The notes under the pieces are model-generated. The model saw nothing but the letters and a program-made list of their open reading frames with translations, was not told the origin of the DNA and did not search any database. A stretch of DNA of 45,601 bases from CAZUZS01 sp964624795 (lineage in GTDB: Bacteria > Calditrichota > Calditrichia > RBG-13-44-9). Location: contig CAZUZS010000038.1 in NCBI GenBank assembly GCA_964624795.1, positions 1 through 45,601 on the forward strand, read 5' to 3'. Positions 36,130-43,954 of this stretch are shown in pieces. Each line of letters opens with the position of its first letter. Position 1 is the first letter of the stretch. Both the position numbers and the translations under genes were made by a program.

Positions 36130-36668
36130 CTAATGTGTTCGCGAATCGGCCAGGTTTTCTATTTTTCCCTCTGCGAAAGCGGTCGCGGTTTCCTCGGTTC
36201 CATGATAATTCGTTAAAATGACTTCCAATCCTTTTGACCGCATACTCTCGAAAGCGCCCATTCCCATGCCACCGGCAATAACTGCCTGGCAATCCTCAAT
36301 CTCCTGCGCAATAGCATCGTGGCGATGCATAGCCCCGGCCGAATGGCCGTGGTCATGTTCACCGTGATGATGTCCTTCTTCGTGATGATGNNNNNNNNNN
36401 NNNNNNNNNNNNNNNNNNNNNNNNNNNNNNNNNNNNNNNNNNNNNNNNNNNNNNNNNNNNNNNNNNNNNNNNNNNNNNNNNNNNNNNNNNCGTGATGATG
36501 TCCTTCTTCGTGATGATGGTGGTGTCCTCCAAAATGGCCGGCAGTTCTCTCTCGCAACTCGCTTCCGGTAATTTTTCCATCCTCGATGGTGTAAATTTTG
36601 AAATAGCGTGCGCGGCCAAAATGCTGGCTCACATAATCGCCATCATCGGTTACAATGGCTAACTTCAT
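36130..36668 (-). CDS. NifX/NifB-type (dinitrogenase Fe-Mo cofactor-like) protein with histidine-rich insert, interrupted by gap
   Basis: Strong AGGAGA before the ATG. The N-terminal 'VTDDGDYVSQHFGRARYF' and the C-terminal 'CQAVIAGGMGMGAFESMRSKG' are hallmarks of the small NifX/NifB-C domain that binds metal clusters or Mo/Fe cofactors. Between them lies a linker of histidine-glutamate repeats (HHHEEG type, then 'GEHDHGHSAG') broken by the 100-N gap 36391-36490. The two halves read in different frames only because the gap length is arbitrary: the 28-bp identical flanks join in one frame. There are no nif genes around, so a general metal-binding or trafficking role near ArsR and CDF is more likely than nitrogen fixation (inference). 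Confidence 0.85.
36391..36490. other. Scaffold gap (100 N) in the His-rich repeat of the NifX-like gene
   Basis: 36363-36390 and 36491-36518 are identical (28 bp) and both encode HHHEEGHHH in the same phase. The gap most likely marks either a simple overlap or extra 18-bp HHHEEG units. Confidence 0.95.
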
Positions 36669-36781
36669 TCTATATCTCCTATTTTTTTGTATATTTGCTT
36701 TCCCGGTCCAGAGTCATTATAACCCTACGGGACAAAACAAATTAATATCTCCTGTTTTGCACTTTCCGCAAATCATGCAAT

Positions 36782-37126
36782 TCATACCTGCATGATCTGC
36801 CGGCTCTGATCCAGCCAATCGCGGATAATCCCGGTGGCGATCTCCACGATGCGGAAAACGTCCTCGCTGGCGATGGAAAAGTACAGGGTTGCCCCCTCTT
36901 TGCGTCCGTTCACCAGCCCCACATTTCGTAGAAATGTCAGATGCCGTGAAACGACAGAGGGATCCAACTCCAGGACCTCTGTCAAATCCGCGGATGATTT
37001 CTCGCCCTCCCTGAGATTCGCTAACAGCTTCAACCGCTGGTCGCTTGCCAGGGCGGCAAAGAAACGGCTGCGGGGATCCATCATCGCCCCGGTACAGCCT
37101 CCGCCCATTCCCATTCCTCTCGGCAT
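36782..37126 (-). CDS. ArsR/SmtB-family metal-responsive repressor
   Basis: 114 residues; TAGGAG 6 nt before the ATG. A winged helix-turn-helix spans about 20-95, with 'LASDQRLKLLANL', the recognition region 'LDPSVVSRHLTFLRNVGLV' and the wing 'GRKEGATLYFSI'. The N-terminal tail (MPRGMGMGGGC, C11) is rich in Met, Gly and Cys and might help sense a soft metal; the classic alpha-3 'ELCVCDL' metal site is absent ('KSSADLTEV'). It probably represses its own promoter through the palindrome at 37145-37164 and may control the His-rich NifX-like gene 113 bp downstream. Confidence 0.9.
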   Translation of the reverse strand: MPRGMGMGGGCTGAMMDPRSRFFAALASDQRLKLLANLREGEKSSADLTEVLELDPSVVSRHLTFLRNVGLVNGRKEGATLYFSIASEDVFRIVEIATGIIRDWLDQSRQIMQV

Positions 37127-37144
37127 TTTATGCTCCTATTGCTA

Positions 37145-37164
37145 TATTGCACTATTGTGCAATA
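37145..37164. promoter_or_regulatory. Palindromic ArsR operator
   Basis: Perfect 8-bp arms TATTGCAC (37145-37152) and GTGCAATA (37157-37164) around TATT. The site lies between the -10 box and the ribosome-binding site of the arsR-like gene, where a bound dimer would block initiation. The 12-2-12-like AT-rich palindrome is the usual form for ArsR/SmtB operators. Confidence 0.75.
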
Positions 37165-37192
37165 ATATAATCCTGCAATTTTAAAATGTCAA
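37164..37192 (-). promoter_or_regulatory. Sigma-70 promoter of the arsR-like gene
   Basis: On the minus strand, consensus -35 TTGACA (37187-37192), a 17-bp spacer and -10 TATATT (37164-37169). The operator starts at the -10 edge, and the ATG is about 38 bp further on. Confidence 0.75.
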
Positions 37193-37395
37193 TGAAATTT
37201 AATAATTGGATTGAAACGAAATTTTGCTGAAGACAGTTACCAATCAGTCGAAATCGGCTGCCCACCAGCTCAGGTAGTTCAACCTGAATCAGCCAGCATA
37301 CCAAAATGCCCCAGCATATCTTTTCATTTGTAGAAAAGATATGGCTTCAAATAAGCGCCACATCTCCAAAAAATCCGGGTAATGCGGGCAGTTCG

Positions 37396-37875
37396 TTACC
37401 AACCCTTCGCATTGCGAAGACCGGAAATCTGGCTGACATGATTCTCTCCGTGAGCGGCGTAAATCCTCAGCAGGTCATCAATGGACATGTCGCCATTGTC
37501 GGGGTGGAATGCAGTTCGCTCCCAATCGCTTTCCGCCAGACTTTTCAGTAAAATAATCCACCGACCGTGCAGACCCTCTAGCGCAACCAGACTCAGGCTT
37601 ATAGGAGCCTCGTCCGCATCCGGCAGCCTGGCCCACTCTTCCTGACGGTAAGTCTTCAGCGTGGGATGATCTTCGGTAAGGACCAGCTTCATCCGCACAA
37701 AAGCATTCATGTGAGAATCCAGCAGATGATGAACCACCTGCCGCACCGTCCAGCCGCCTTCCCGGTAAGGGGTGCTCAACTGTGTCTGGTTCAAGCCGTT
37801 CACTGCTGCTTTCAATTTCGCCGGCAGTTCCCGGATTTGGGCGATCAGTTTATCTCGATTCGCCTTGCTTTCCAT
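37396..37875 (-). CDS. YfiT/DinB-family metal-dependent thiol transferase or hydrolase
   Basis: 159 residues; AAAGGAG 6 nt before the ATG. A four-helix-bundle DinB fold with 'GGWTVRQVVHHLLDSHMNA' and 'AAHGENHVSQI'. H50, H142 and H146 match the three-histidine metal site of the Bacillus YfiT/BstA group. Those proteins transfer bacillithiol or act as putative hydrolases; the bacillithiol status of this organism is unknown. Single gene, preceded downstream-strand by the 11-haem cytochrome and its terminator. Confidence 0.88.
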   Translation of the reverse strand: MESKANRDKLIAQIRELPAKLKAAVNGLNQTQLSTPYREGGWTVRQVVHHLLDSHMNAFVRMKLVLTEDHPTLKTYRQEEWARLPDADEAPISLSLVALEGLHGRWIILLKSLAESDWERTAFHPDNGDMSIDDLLRIYAAHGENHVSQISGLRNAKGW

Positions 37876-37975
37876 GGCTTGCTCCTTTCAGATTTTTGTG
37901 AAAATACATACCGGACGTTTCAAATTCAGCGCTAAACATTTGACAAATTATTATATGGCTTCGCCCGAAAATATC

Positions 37976-38003
37976 AAAGGCCGGCAGAAAATTCCCGCCG
38001 GCC
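37976..38003 (-). terminator. Terminator after the multihaem cytochrome
   Basis: Arms GGCCGGC (37979-37985) and GCCGGCC (37997-38003), with an 11-nt loop, about 37 bp past the stop on the minus strand. It is followed by TTTGATATTTT. A GC-rich stem with a broken T tract. Confidence 0.65.
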
Positions 38004-38040
38004 CGTATGATCATTTCTTTATATTCCCGGGAAAAGAGAA

Positions 38041-40038
38041 TTAATAAACCTGTCCTTTTTTCATTTCGGCATAAAGCTCGCCGAATTTCAGATAATTTTC
38101 AACATCGGAAAGCGATTCGCAATTTGCCTGAATTACCTCGGGAAGCAACTGGGGATCAGCTTTTTCTTTGAGCAATTTTTCGACCCATTTGGGGTGCTTG
38201 CGAATGGCCGCACGTAGCGACATTTTTCCCGTAAGCCAGGACAGGTTCATGGGGTATTGTTCGGGGTGAGCAATAACAAAGAACAGGTGAAAAACAATAA
38301 TTGCCAGGGTGGCCAAAATGGCTTCATAGAAGTGTACCAATTCCGACGCCCGGATAATCCAGGGCGGCGCAAATCCGGTTACCAGTACAGGAAACCACAG
38401 CACCATTCCCGTTATCCCCATAATGATTGTTCCCCACACGACTGCCCAGTACTCGGCCTTTTCTGTATAATCAAATTCCGAATACTCCGGTTTTTTGTGG
38501 CTGAATCCCATGTAATATTTGAGGGTTTGAACGATTTCTCCAATGTCGCTTTTCTTGGGAAGTATTTCCTTGAACAGATGGCGCCCGCGTTTGGTTGCCG
38601 CGATGTAATAGAGGTGGTAGAGCGAAACGGCAATCAGAACAACCGCGGATATGCGGTGGATCATTCTTCGTCCCATTTCATCTACGCCGATGCTCTCAAA
38701 AATCTTCACCCACCAGGCATCCGGGAAACGCAATGCAAATCCGGATATCGCAAGGATCGAGAATGATAGCAGCAGAAGACCGTGTTGGAGAACTTCGGGA
38801 ATTTTGAATCGGACAATGTAATACTGCTTTTCTTCGATTTTTTTGTAGCGAATATATTTCAGAAAGATGATTACGTTATGAAGGAACATGCCACCGATAA
38901 CGCCCACAATCAGCAGCACATAAACAAATGTTATGTAATAATTGACGGGATTGCCGCGAATCAACATGGCTTCATGCGTGTAACTCCTGGCAAAGGAGCT
39001 GCTCACGTTGTCGTGGCACTTTCCGCAGGTTTCCACCAGGTTTTTCGGATTCACGCGGGAAAAGGGATCACTGGCCTCCAGGATATCGTGGTTACCGTGA
39101 CAACTCCCACAGGTGGCGGCATTCTTGCGTCCCAATTTTACCGACAGGCCGTGATAGGAATCTTCGTAGGTAGATACAACCGTTGCAGGGAGATCATATT
39201 TTCTAACGATTTTGGGATCGTTGTGGCACTCGATACAGGCATCGTGGGAAGCAACCAGTGTTGCGACTTCAGGTGAAAGTATTCGGTGCTCACCATGGCA
39301 ATTGGTGCAGGTGGCCGATTCCAGGATGCCGTGGCGCAGGGCCCGGGCATGGATTGACTCGCTAAATTCCGCCAACGCATCCACATGGCAATTCCCACAG
39401 GTGTTGGAGACATTGAGCTTGTAGATCGTCGACAGCGGATCGATACGTTTGCGGATGCTGTGTGCCGGGTGGCAGGTATTACAGGTTGGCGCTGCATCGT
39501 TGCCTTCAGATACCAGTTTGCCATGAACACCCATCAAATACTCCTGGCGGACATGGGGCTGCAACAAGGTGTCCGAAGTCGCATTCACAGGCTTTTCGTG
39601 GCAACTGCTGCAGGTATTTGGCAGGTTTTGAAAATAGACTTTGGAGGCAGGGTCACTGGCTGGCAAAATGTCGTGTGTGCCGTGGCAGTCATAACATTTT
39701 GGCGCTAAATCCTCCATGTGAATGAATTTTAAGCCATGCATGCTTTGGGAATATTCCTCCTCCTCATCGGAGTGGCAACTCCCGCAAATAACCGGGGCTG
39801 CAGTCTCTGCATGGGGAAAATCAGTTACCCCTGCAAAATCCTGATGACAATCCACACATTCCAGCCCTGCGTGGATAGAATTATCGAATTTTTTGGCGTC
39901 TACAAACATCGGGATTTCCTGCCCCTTCTCATTCTGCCCCGTCAGATCGGGATCGGAATGGCACTGCAGGCAATCCTCGTTACTTTGTGCGAATGAAAAA
40001 ACAACAAGAAAATGTAATATAAAAGCAACTTTCCACAT
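38041..40038 (-). CDS. Eleven-haem c-type cytochrome fused to a b-type cytochrome membrane domain
   Basis: 665 residues; AAGGA 7 nt before the ATG, signal peptide 1-17. There are eleven CxxCH motifs at residues 23, 61, 85, 115, 143, 186, 214, 244, 268, 310 and 338, with many distal histidines, all expected in the periplasm. The C-terminal part (about 365-600) has five membrane segments with paired histidines (for example H387, H419, H461, H475, H569, H584), as in cytochrome b561/formate-dehydrogenase-gamma-like quinol oxidoreductases. It would move electrons between the quinone pool and periplasmic partners; the direction and terminal acceptor are unknown. It lies 37 bp downstream of a small helix-turn-helix gene, and a terminator follows. 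Confidence 0.9.
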   Translation of the reverse strand: MWKVAFILHFLVVFSFAQSNEDCLQCHSDPDLTGQNEKGQEIPMFVDAKKFDNSIHAGLECVDCHQDFAGVTDFPHAETAAPVICGSCHSDEEEEYSQSMHGLKFIHMEDLAPKCYDCHGTHDILPASDPASKVYFQNLPNTCSSCHEKPVNATSDTLLQPHVRQEYLMGVHGKLVSEGNDAAPTCNTCHPAHSIRKRIDPLSTIYKLNVSNTCGNCHVDALAEFSESIHARALRHGILESATCTNCHGEHRILSPEVATLVASHDACIECHNDPKIVRKYDLPATVVSTYEDSYHGLSVKLGRKNAATCGSCHGNHDILEASDPFSRVNPKNLVETCGKCHDNVSSSFARSYTHEAMLIRGNPVNYYITFVYVLLIVGVIGGMFLHNVIIFLKYIRYKKIEEKQYYIVRFKIPEVLQHGLLLLSFSILAISGFALRFPDAWWVKIFESIGVDEMGRRMIHRISAVVLIAVSLYHLYYIAATKRGRHLFKEILPKKSDIGEIVQTLKYYMGFSHKKPEYSEFDYTEKAEYWAVVWGTIIMGITGMVLWFPVLVTGFAPPWIIRASELVHFYEAILATLAIIVFHLFFVIAHPEQYPMNLSWLTGKMSLRAAIRKHPKWVEKLLKEKADPQLLPEVIQANCESLSDVENYLKFGELYAEMKKGQVY

Positions 40039-40075
40039 TCTGAATTCCTTCGTTTTAAAACTGCAATGGATAAAC

Positions 40076-40270
40076 CTACTGTCGGTGTTCTTTCTCTTTC
40101 AGGTAGTCATTCAAGCTTTCCAGGTTGAATAGCCATTTGCCGCCCAACTTGATGGCGGGTATATCAATCTTTCCGCTTTCCAAAAGGCGATATAGGCTGC
40201 CCTTGTGCATGCGCAAATATTCGGCAGCCTCCTTCAAGGTGAGGAGTTGAGTTTTGCTTATGCTTTCCAT
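40076..40270 (-). CDS. Small helix-turn-helix DNA-binding protein (excisionase/MerR-like HTH_17)
   Basis: 64 residues, complete; AAGGAAGGA upstream of the ATG. The core 'LTLKEAAEYLRMHKGSLYRL' and 'IPAIKLGGKWLFN' are the winged HTH_17 fold seen in excisionase-family and AlpA-like regulators. No integrase or phage gene is near, and the 11-haem cytochrome starts 37 bp downstream on the same strand, so it is probably the local regulator of that operon (inference). Confidence 0.85.
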   Translation of the reverse strand: MESISKTQLLTLKEAAEYLRMHKGSLYRLLESGKIDIPAIKLGGKWLFNLESLNDYLKEKEHRQ

Positions 40271-40578
40271 CCTAAATCCTTCCTTATTATTTTACCGAAC
40301 CGTTATTCTTCTTTTATCAATCATGCTATATTTTCGGCTATTTTGAGAATTATATAACATTATTTGTCAATTCCAACCCAGCCGCCCGGCATCCAGGCAG
40401 AATAATAACAATTCCTTAGCGCTATGAAATTATGACTGTCAATCAAATCTTATTTGTATTCTATATCTTTAACAAACTTGATCATAATTCCATTTTTTTT
40501 CGCTAAATTAATTTAAGCGCTTGTGAAGAAATTGTCAATATAAAAATATTTAAAATCAATAATGACCAATCCGGAGGG
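40271..40578. other. Intergenic region upstream of the helix-turn-helix gene
   Basis: 308 bp, very A/T-rich, no gene. It holds a minus-strand TTGACA-like block near 40366-40371 and an imperfect palindrome CGCTAAATT/AATTTAAGCG at 40501-40519 that could be an operator. Nothing can be assigned firmly. Confidence 0.4.
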
Positions 40579-41436
40579 TTAACGCGATCTTCTTTCGATA
40601 AAGACTACCAGGCCAAATAGAACAATACCGGCAATTGCATCAATCAGGTAGTGGTATCGAAGGTAGATGGTGGAAATCAGGAGTAATACGACAATGGGCA
40701 GCGTCGTGTAGAATATTTTTGGTAAGTATTTAAAGGCAAAATACGAACTTAACAAGGCAATTGTGATATGGCCGCTTGGAAAGGCATCCCATTGAATGTT
40801 CTCAAGCCCGTTGAGTGTTGAGGCCAGCGAGCGATAGAATCCATAACCTTGCAGGGGAACCGTGTGCAAGTTGGCAAGAAAGAAGCGTGGTCCTAAAGCC
40901 GGAAAAAGCAAATAGCCAATGTAGGAAAGGAAAAATGCGAGCAATATGAAGGAAGCCACCCTCTCAAATTCCCGTTCCCTCTGTTTTACATAAAGTGGAA
41001 CCAGCACAAATAGCGGCAAAAAATAAAACATGGTGTAAGCAATCTGCATAATTTCGGTCAGTAACGGATGATAAAAACGCGCAATCCATACCGTGGGGTA
41101 GGTTCCGGTAAGCAGATGATCTATCTTTATCAGCTCCAGGTCGAAATCAGAGGAATTTATCGCCGGCACCAGGTAGTGCAATGCCGTGAAAAAAAGTGGC
41201 AAAAGCAGGAGCGGATACCAGCGATTCAGAAAGTACAGAAGTGCAGATTTTGGAGCCAAGCCTCCCAGCAGCAATATCATGGACAAGATTACCAGGTGCA
41301 GGCCAAGCAGTGTGGGAGCCTGTGCAATTTTGGCATGATTTATCAGAATCAAAAAGATCCAAAAAACGATGTATGCGACTGCCAGCCAGTAGTAGAACCG
41401 AAACCTGCCGGTATCGTAGAATTTTTCATCCGTCAT
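40579..41436 (-). CDS. PAP2-superfamily membrane phosphatase (inositolphosphotransferase-like)
   Basis: 285 residues with about six membrane segments. The motifs are 'ALGPRFF' (about 180-186), 'PSGH' at 220-223 with H223, and 'STIYLRYHYLID' at 255-266 with H262 and D266. The last two match the AUR1/PAP2_3 type, in which the canonical SR is ST. Such enzymes dephosphorylate lipid phosphates or transfer head groups at the outer face of the inner membrane; the substrate is unknown. The ribosome-binding site is weak. Confidence 0.87.
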   Translation of the reverse strand: MTDEKFYDTGRFRFYYWLAVAYIVFWIFLILINHAKIAQAPTLLGLHLVILSMILLLGGLAPKSALLYFLNRWYPLLLLPLFFTALHYLVPAINSSDFDLELIKIDHLLTGTYPTVWIARFYHPLLTEIMQIAYTMFYFLPLFVLVPLYVKQREREFERVASFILLAFFLSYIGYLLFPALGPRFFLANLHTVPLQGYGFYRSLASTLNGLENIQWDAFPSGHITIALLSSYFAFKYLPKIFYTTLPIVVLLLISTIYLRYHYLIDAIAGIVLFGLVVFIERRSR

Positions 41437-41625
41437 ATTAAATCAACATTTGCCTGTCTTTACACACCAAATACATTCGCAAAATATAACGAGAACCGAT
41501 TATCATGCGCTAACATTTCTTTTTATTTTTTTGAGTGTTGATGTATGCGGAGAAATTTCCGGAAACGGTTTGCGGACATGGTTGGGAATCTGGCAAAAGT
41601 GGCTGCCGCCATAAACTTTTTCTGG

Positions 41626-42225
41626 TTATGGCAACTTCGAAGGACCGGAAACGAAGGGGCTGCCTTTTAAATGAAAACGCCGTAATAAATCTTTTGCGGC
41701 GGTTACACCAATTCTGGGAGTCGCGACAACGTCGCGCCGCGGAACCGGTTCTCCAACGGATACAAAAAGCGCATCTCCGGTCAGGTCTGCCCGGTTGAGT
41801 GTGCGGTCGATCGCGAAAGCCTGGCACAATTTCCCCGGTCCGGAAGTCAATTGGTGCAGTTGTTTCGCTCCCCGCAATTTCTTCATCTGTTCGATGCCGG
41901 AAAGCGGTTCTACAGCCCGAATCAAAACGGCGGCAGGAATTCCCTCCGGTTCGGTTACAAAATTCAGACAATTATACATGCCGTAAATAAAATACACATA
42001 GGCATGGCCGGGAGGGCCAAACATGACATCCGCGCGTGGGGTTCGGCCGCGGGCTGCGTGGCTGGCCTTATCATCCGCTCCCAAATAGGCCTCAGTTTCC
42101 ACGATCCGGCCGGTGAGGTAGGATCCACCGAATTTCCTGACTAATATTCTACCCAACAGATCCCGGGCAACCTCAATAGTTGGACGATTGTAAAAGTCAC
42201 GCGTCAATTTCTCGGAAAAATTCAT
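41626..42225 (-). CDS. 3-methyladenine DNA glycosylase (AAG/MPG family)
   Basis: 199 residues, typical length. 'IVETEAYLG' carries E45 at the catalytic glutamate position; 'FGPPGHAYVYFIYGMYNCLN' supplies the base-flipping tyrosines; 'LTSGPGKLCQA' and 'TPRIGV' follow. It excises alkylated or deaminated purines as a monofunctional glycosylase. Single gene; 128 bp separate it from glgC upstream on the same strand. Confidence 0.95.
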   Translation of the reverse strand: MNFSEKLTRDFYNRPTIEVARDLLGRILVRKFGGSYLTGRIVETEAYLGADDKASHAARGRTPRADVMFGPPGHAYVYFIYGMYNCLNFVTEPEGIPAAVLIRAVEPLSGIEQMKKLRGAKQLHQLTSGPGKLCQAFAIDRTLNRADLTGDALFVSVGEPVPRRDVVATPRIGVTAAKDLLRRFHLKGSPFVSGPSKLP

Positions 42226-42353
42226 TCTTCAGACACAGGTTGGTGCGTTCTCATTTCACGGTTCCCGGTTGCCAACATCGGGCCAAGCAGCTAATCGCGG
42301 GGCTATTCGCATGCGAAAAAATTATACCCGAAATATTCTTCCCGGCGATCCGA

Positions 42354-43631
42354 TCAGATAACAGTTCCATCCGGGATAATTGCACCTTTGGGGATTACGA
42401 TGATGCCGTCCCGAATAACATAACTATAGTTAATTTCTTCATCGACTCCACGTTCGTTGACCAACCTGACGCCGTTACCAATTCGCGCATTTTTATCGAT
42501 AATGGCATTGCGAATTTCACAGTTGCTGCCAATCCCTACCTCCGGGATTCCATCCTGCACATTTTTCGCTTTTTCTTCTTTCGATTCAAAATAATCGGCG
42601 CCCATAATAATGGCACGATCCAGCACAGAATCTTCCCCGATCCGGGTACGAACCCCAATGATCGAATCCTGAATCCTGGAGCGGTTGATGATGCTTCCCT
42701 CACTCAAAATGGAATTATTAACTGACGATGCCAAAATCTTTGAACCCGGCAGGAAGCGGGGGTGGGTGAAAATTGGTCTTTCTTCATGATAAAAATTGAA
42801 TCGTGGAAGTGGTCGCGTCAGATCGAGGTGGGCATCGAAAAAACTGCGAATGGTTCCGATATCTTCCCAGTACCCATCGAAAAAGTAACCCTGAACCTTT
42901 TTCCTTTCAATGGCAAACGGAATGACTTCCTTTCCAAAATCTTCGAAGTCGTTATTCTCCAAAAGTTCTTTAAGTACATCCCAGTGAAACAGGTAGATGC
43001 CCATGGATGCCAGGTGCGTCCGGCCCGCCGATTCCAGCCCGAATTGCTGAAAGACAGATTCCGGGACGACCATTTTATCCAGATCCGGCTCCACTTTCGG
43101 CTTCTCAAAAAATGAAACAATGCGTCCGGCTTTGTTGGCTTTCATCACACCAAATTCCGGTGCCTGGTCGTAAGCAACCGGGTAAACGGAGATAGAAATG
43201 TCCGCTTTTTTCTTCAGGTGATATTCAATAAACTTCCGGTAATCCATCCGGTAAAGGTGGTCGCCGGAAAGAATGAGAACCAGGTCGCCCTCGCTTCGCA
43301 GGAATCGCAGGTTCTGCCGAACCGCATCCGCGGTCCCCTGGTACCAGTCGCGGCTCTCCAGCGTCTGCTGGGCGGATAGTATTGTCACAAAATCCTTGCT
43401 GAAGCTATCGAAACGATAAGTAAGGAAAATGTGACGATGCAGCGACTCGCTGCTGAATTGGGTCGAAATGAAAATTTTTCGCAGCCCGGAATGCAGGCAG
43501 TTGCTGATTGGAATGTCGATCAAACGAAATTTTCCGGCAATTGGAACGGCCGGTTTGCTGCGCATTTTTGTGAGCGGAAACAGGCGCGTGCCCTGCCCGC
43601 CGGCTAGTATAATCGTCACCACCCTTGCCAT
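42354..43631 (-). CDS. glgC: Glucose-1-phosphate adenylyltransferase
   Basis: 425 residues, normal for bacterial enzymes. The N-terminal nucleotidyltransferase domain has 'LAGGQGTRLFPLT' (9-21), 'SKPAVPIAGKFRLID' (25-39), 'GTADAV' and 'SGDHLYRMDY'; the C-terminal left-handed beta-helix includes 'SILSEGSIINRS' and 'IDKNARIGNG'. It makes ADP-glucose from ATP and glucose-1-phosphate, the first committed step of glycogen synthesis, and is usually controlled by sugar phosphates. No glgA or glgB is in the window. Confidence 0.96.
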   Translation of the reverse strand: MARVVTIILAGGQGTRLFPLTKMRSKPAVPIAGKFRLIDIPISNCLHSGLRKIFISTQFSSESLHRHIFLTYRFDSFSKDFVTILSAQQTLESRDWYQGTADAVRQNLRFLRSEGDLVLILSGDHLYRMDYRKFIEYHLKKKADISISVYPVAYDQAPEFGVMKANKAGRIVSFFEKPKVEPDLDKMVVPESVFQQFGLESAGRTHLASMGIYLFHWDVLKELLENNDFEDFGKEVIPFAIERKKVQGYFFDGYWEDIGTIRSFFDAHLDLTRPLPRFNFYHEERPIFTHPRFLPGSKILASSVNNSILSEGSIINRSRIQDSIIGVRTRIGEDSVLDRAIIMGADYFESKEEKAKNVQDGIPEVGIGSNCEIRNAIIDKNARIGNGVRLVNERGVDEEINYSYVIRDGIIVIPKGAIIPDGTVI

Positions 43632-43954
43632 GACTTTTCCCTTTCGCTTTTTGAGATCGGTTCAAAGTAATTTCTGCTGTGACGCCGCCTGTAAATTAAA
43701 ACATTCAGCAGGAATTCTCAACAGGAAAAAGGCACATTCGCAGAGCCCCGTTCGGCTGTGGAAATATGATCATCTGTTTTGCTGCCTTAAGAAGTAGCAT
43801 ATATTGAACCCCGCACCAGTCCCGGTGACCTACTTTATTCAAAACGGATTGCGGATTTCCTCTTGCCGTTAAGGTCAGGTCGGATTCCAGATTTAAAAAT
43901 ACTGCTTTTCAAATCGCAAATCCGAAATCTGCAATTAAAATGGTTTGGCCGGAC
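43632..43954. other. Intergenic region between glgC and the RND pump
   Basis: 323 bp with no gene or clear hairpin. It presumably holds the glgC promoter and the end of the RND transcript. Short plus frames here lack ribosome-binding sites. Confidence 0.5.

Noticed and set aside
40076..40270. HTH_17 protein as a phage excisionase marking an integrated element
   Set aside because: No integrase, att-like repeats, tRNA target or phage genes are present; neighbours are ordinary chromosomal genes.
41510..41971. 153-codon minus frame overlapping the DNA glycosylase gene
   Set aside because: It is an out-of-frame shadow of a well-matched glycosylase gene with Arg/Cys-rich, unstructured composition.
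42306..42317. Perfect 12-bp palindrome TTCGCATGCGAA near glgC
   Set aside because: Too short, with no loop or T tract, and not placed at a promoter; chance is a sufficient explanation.
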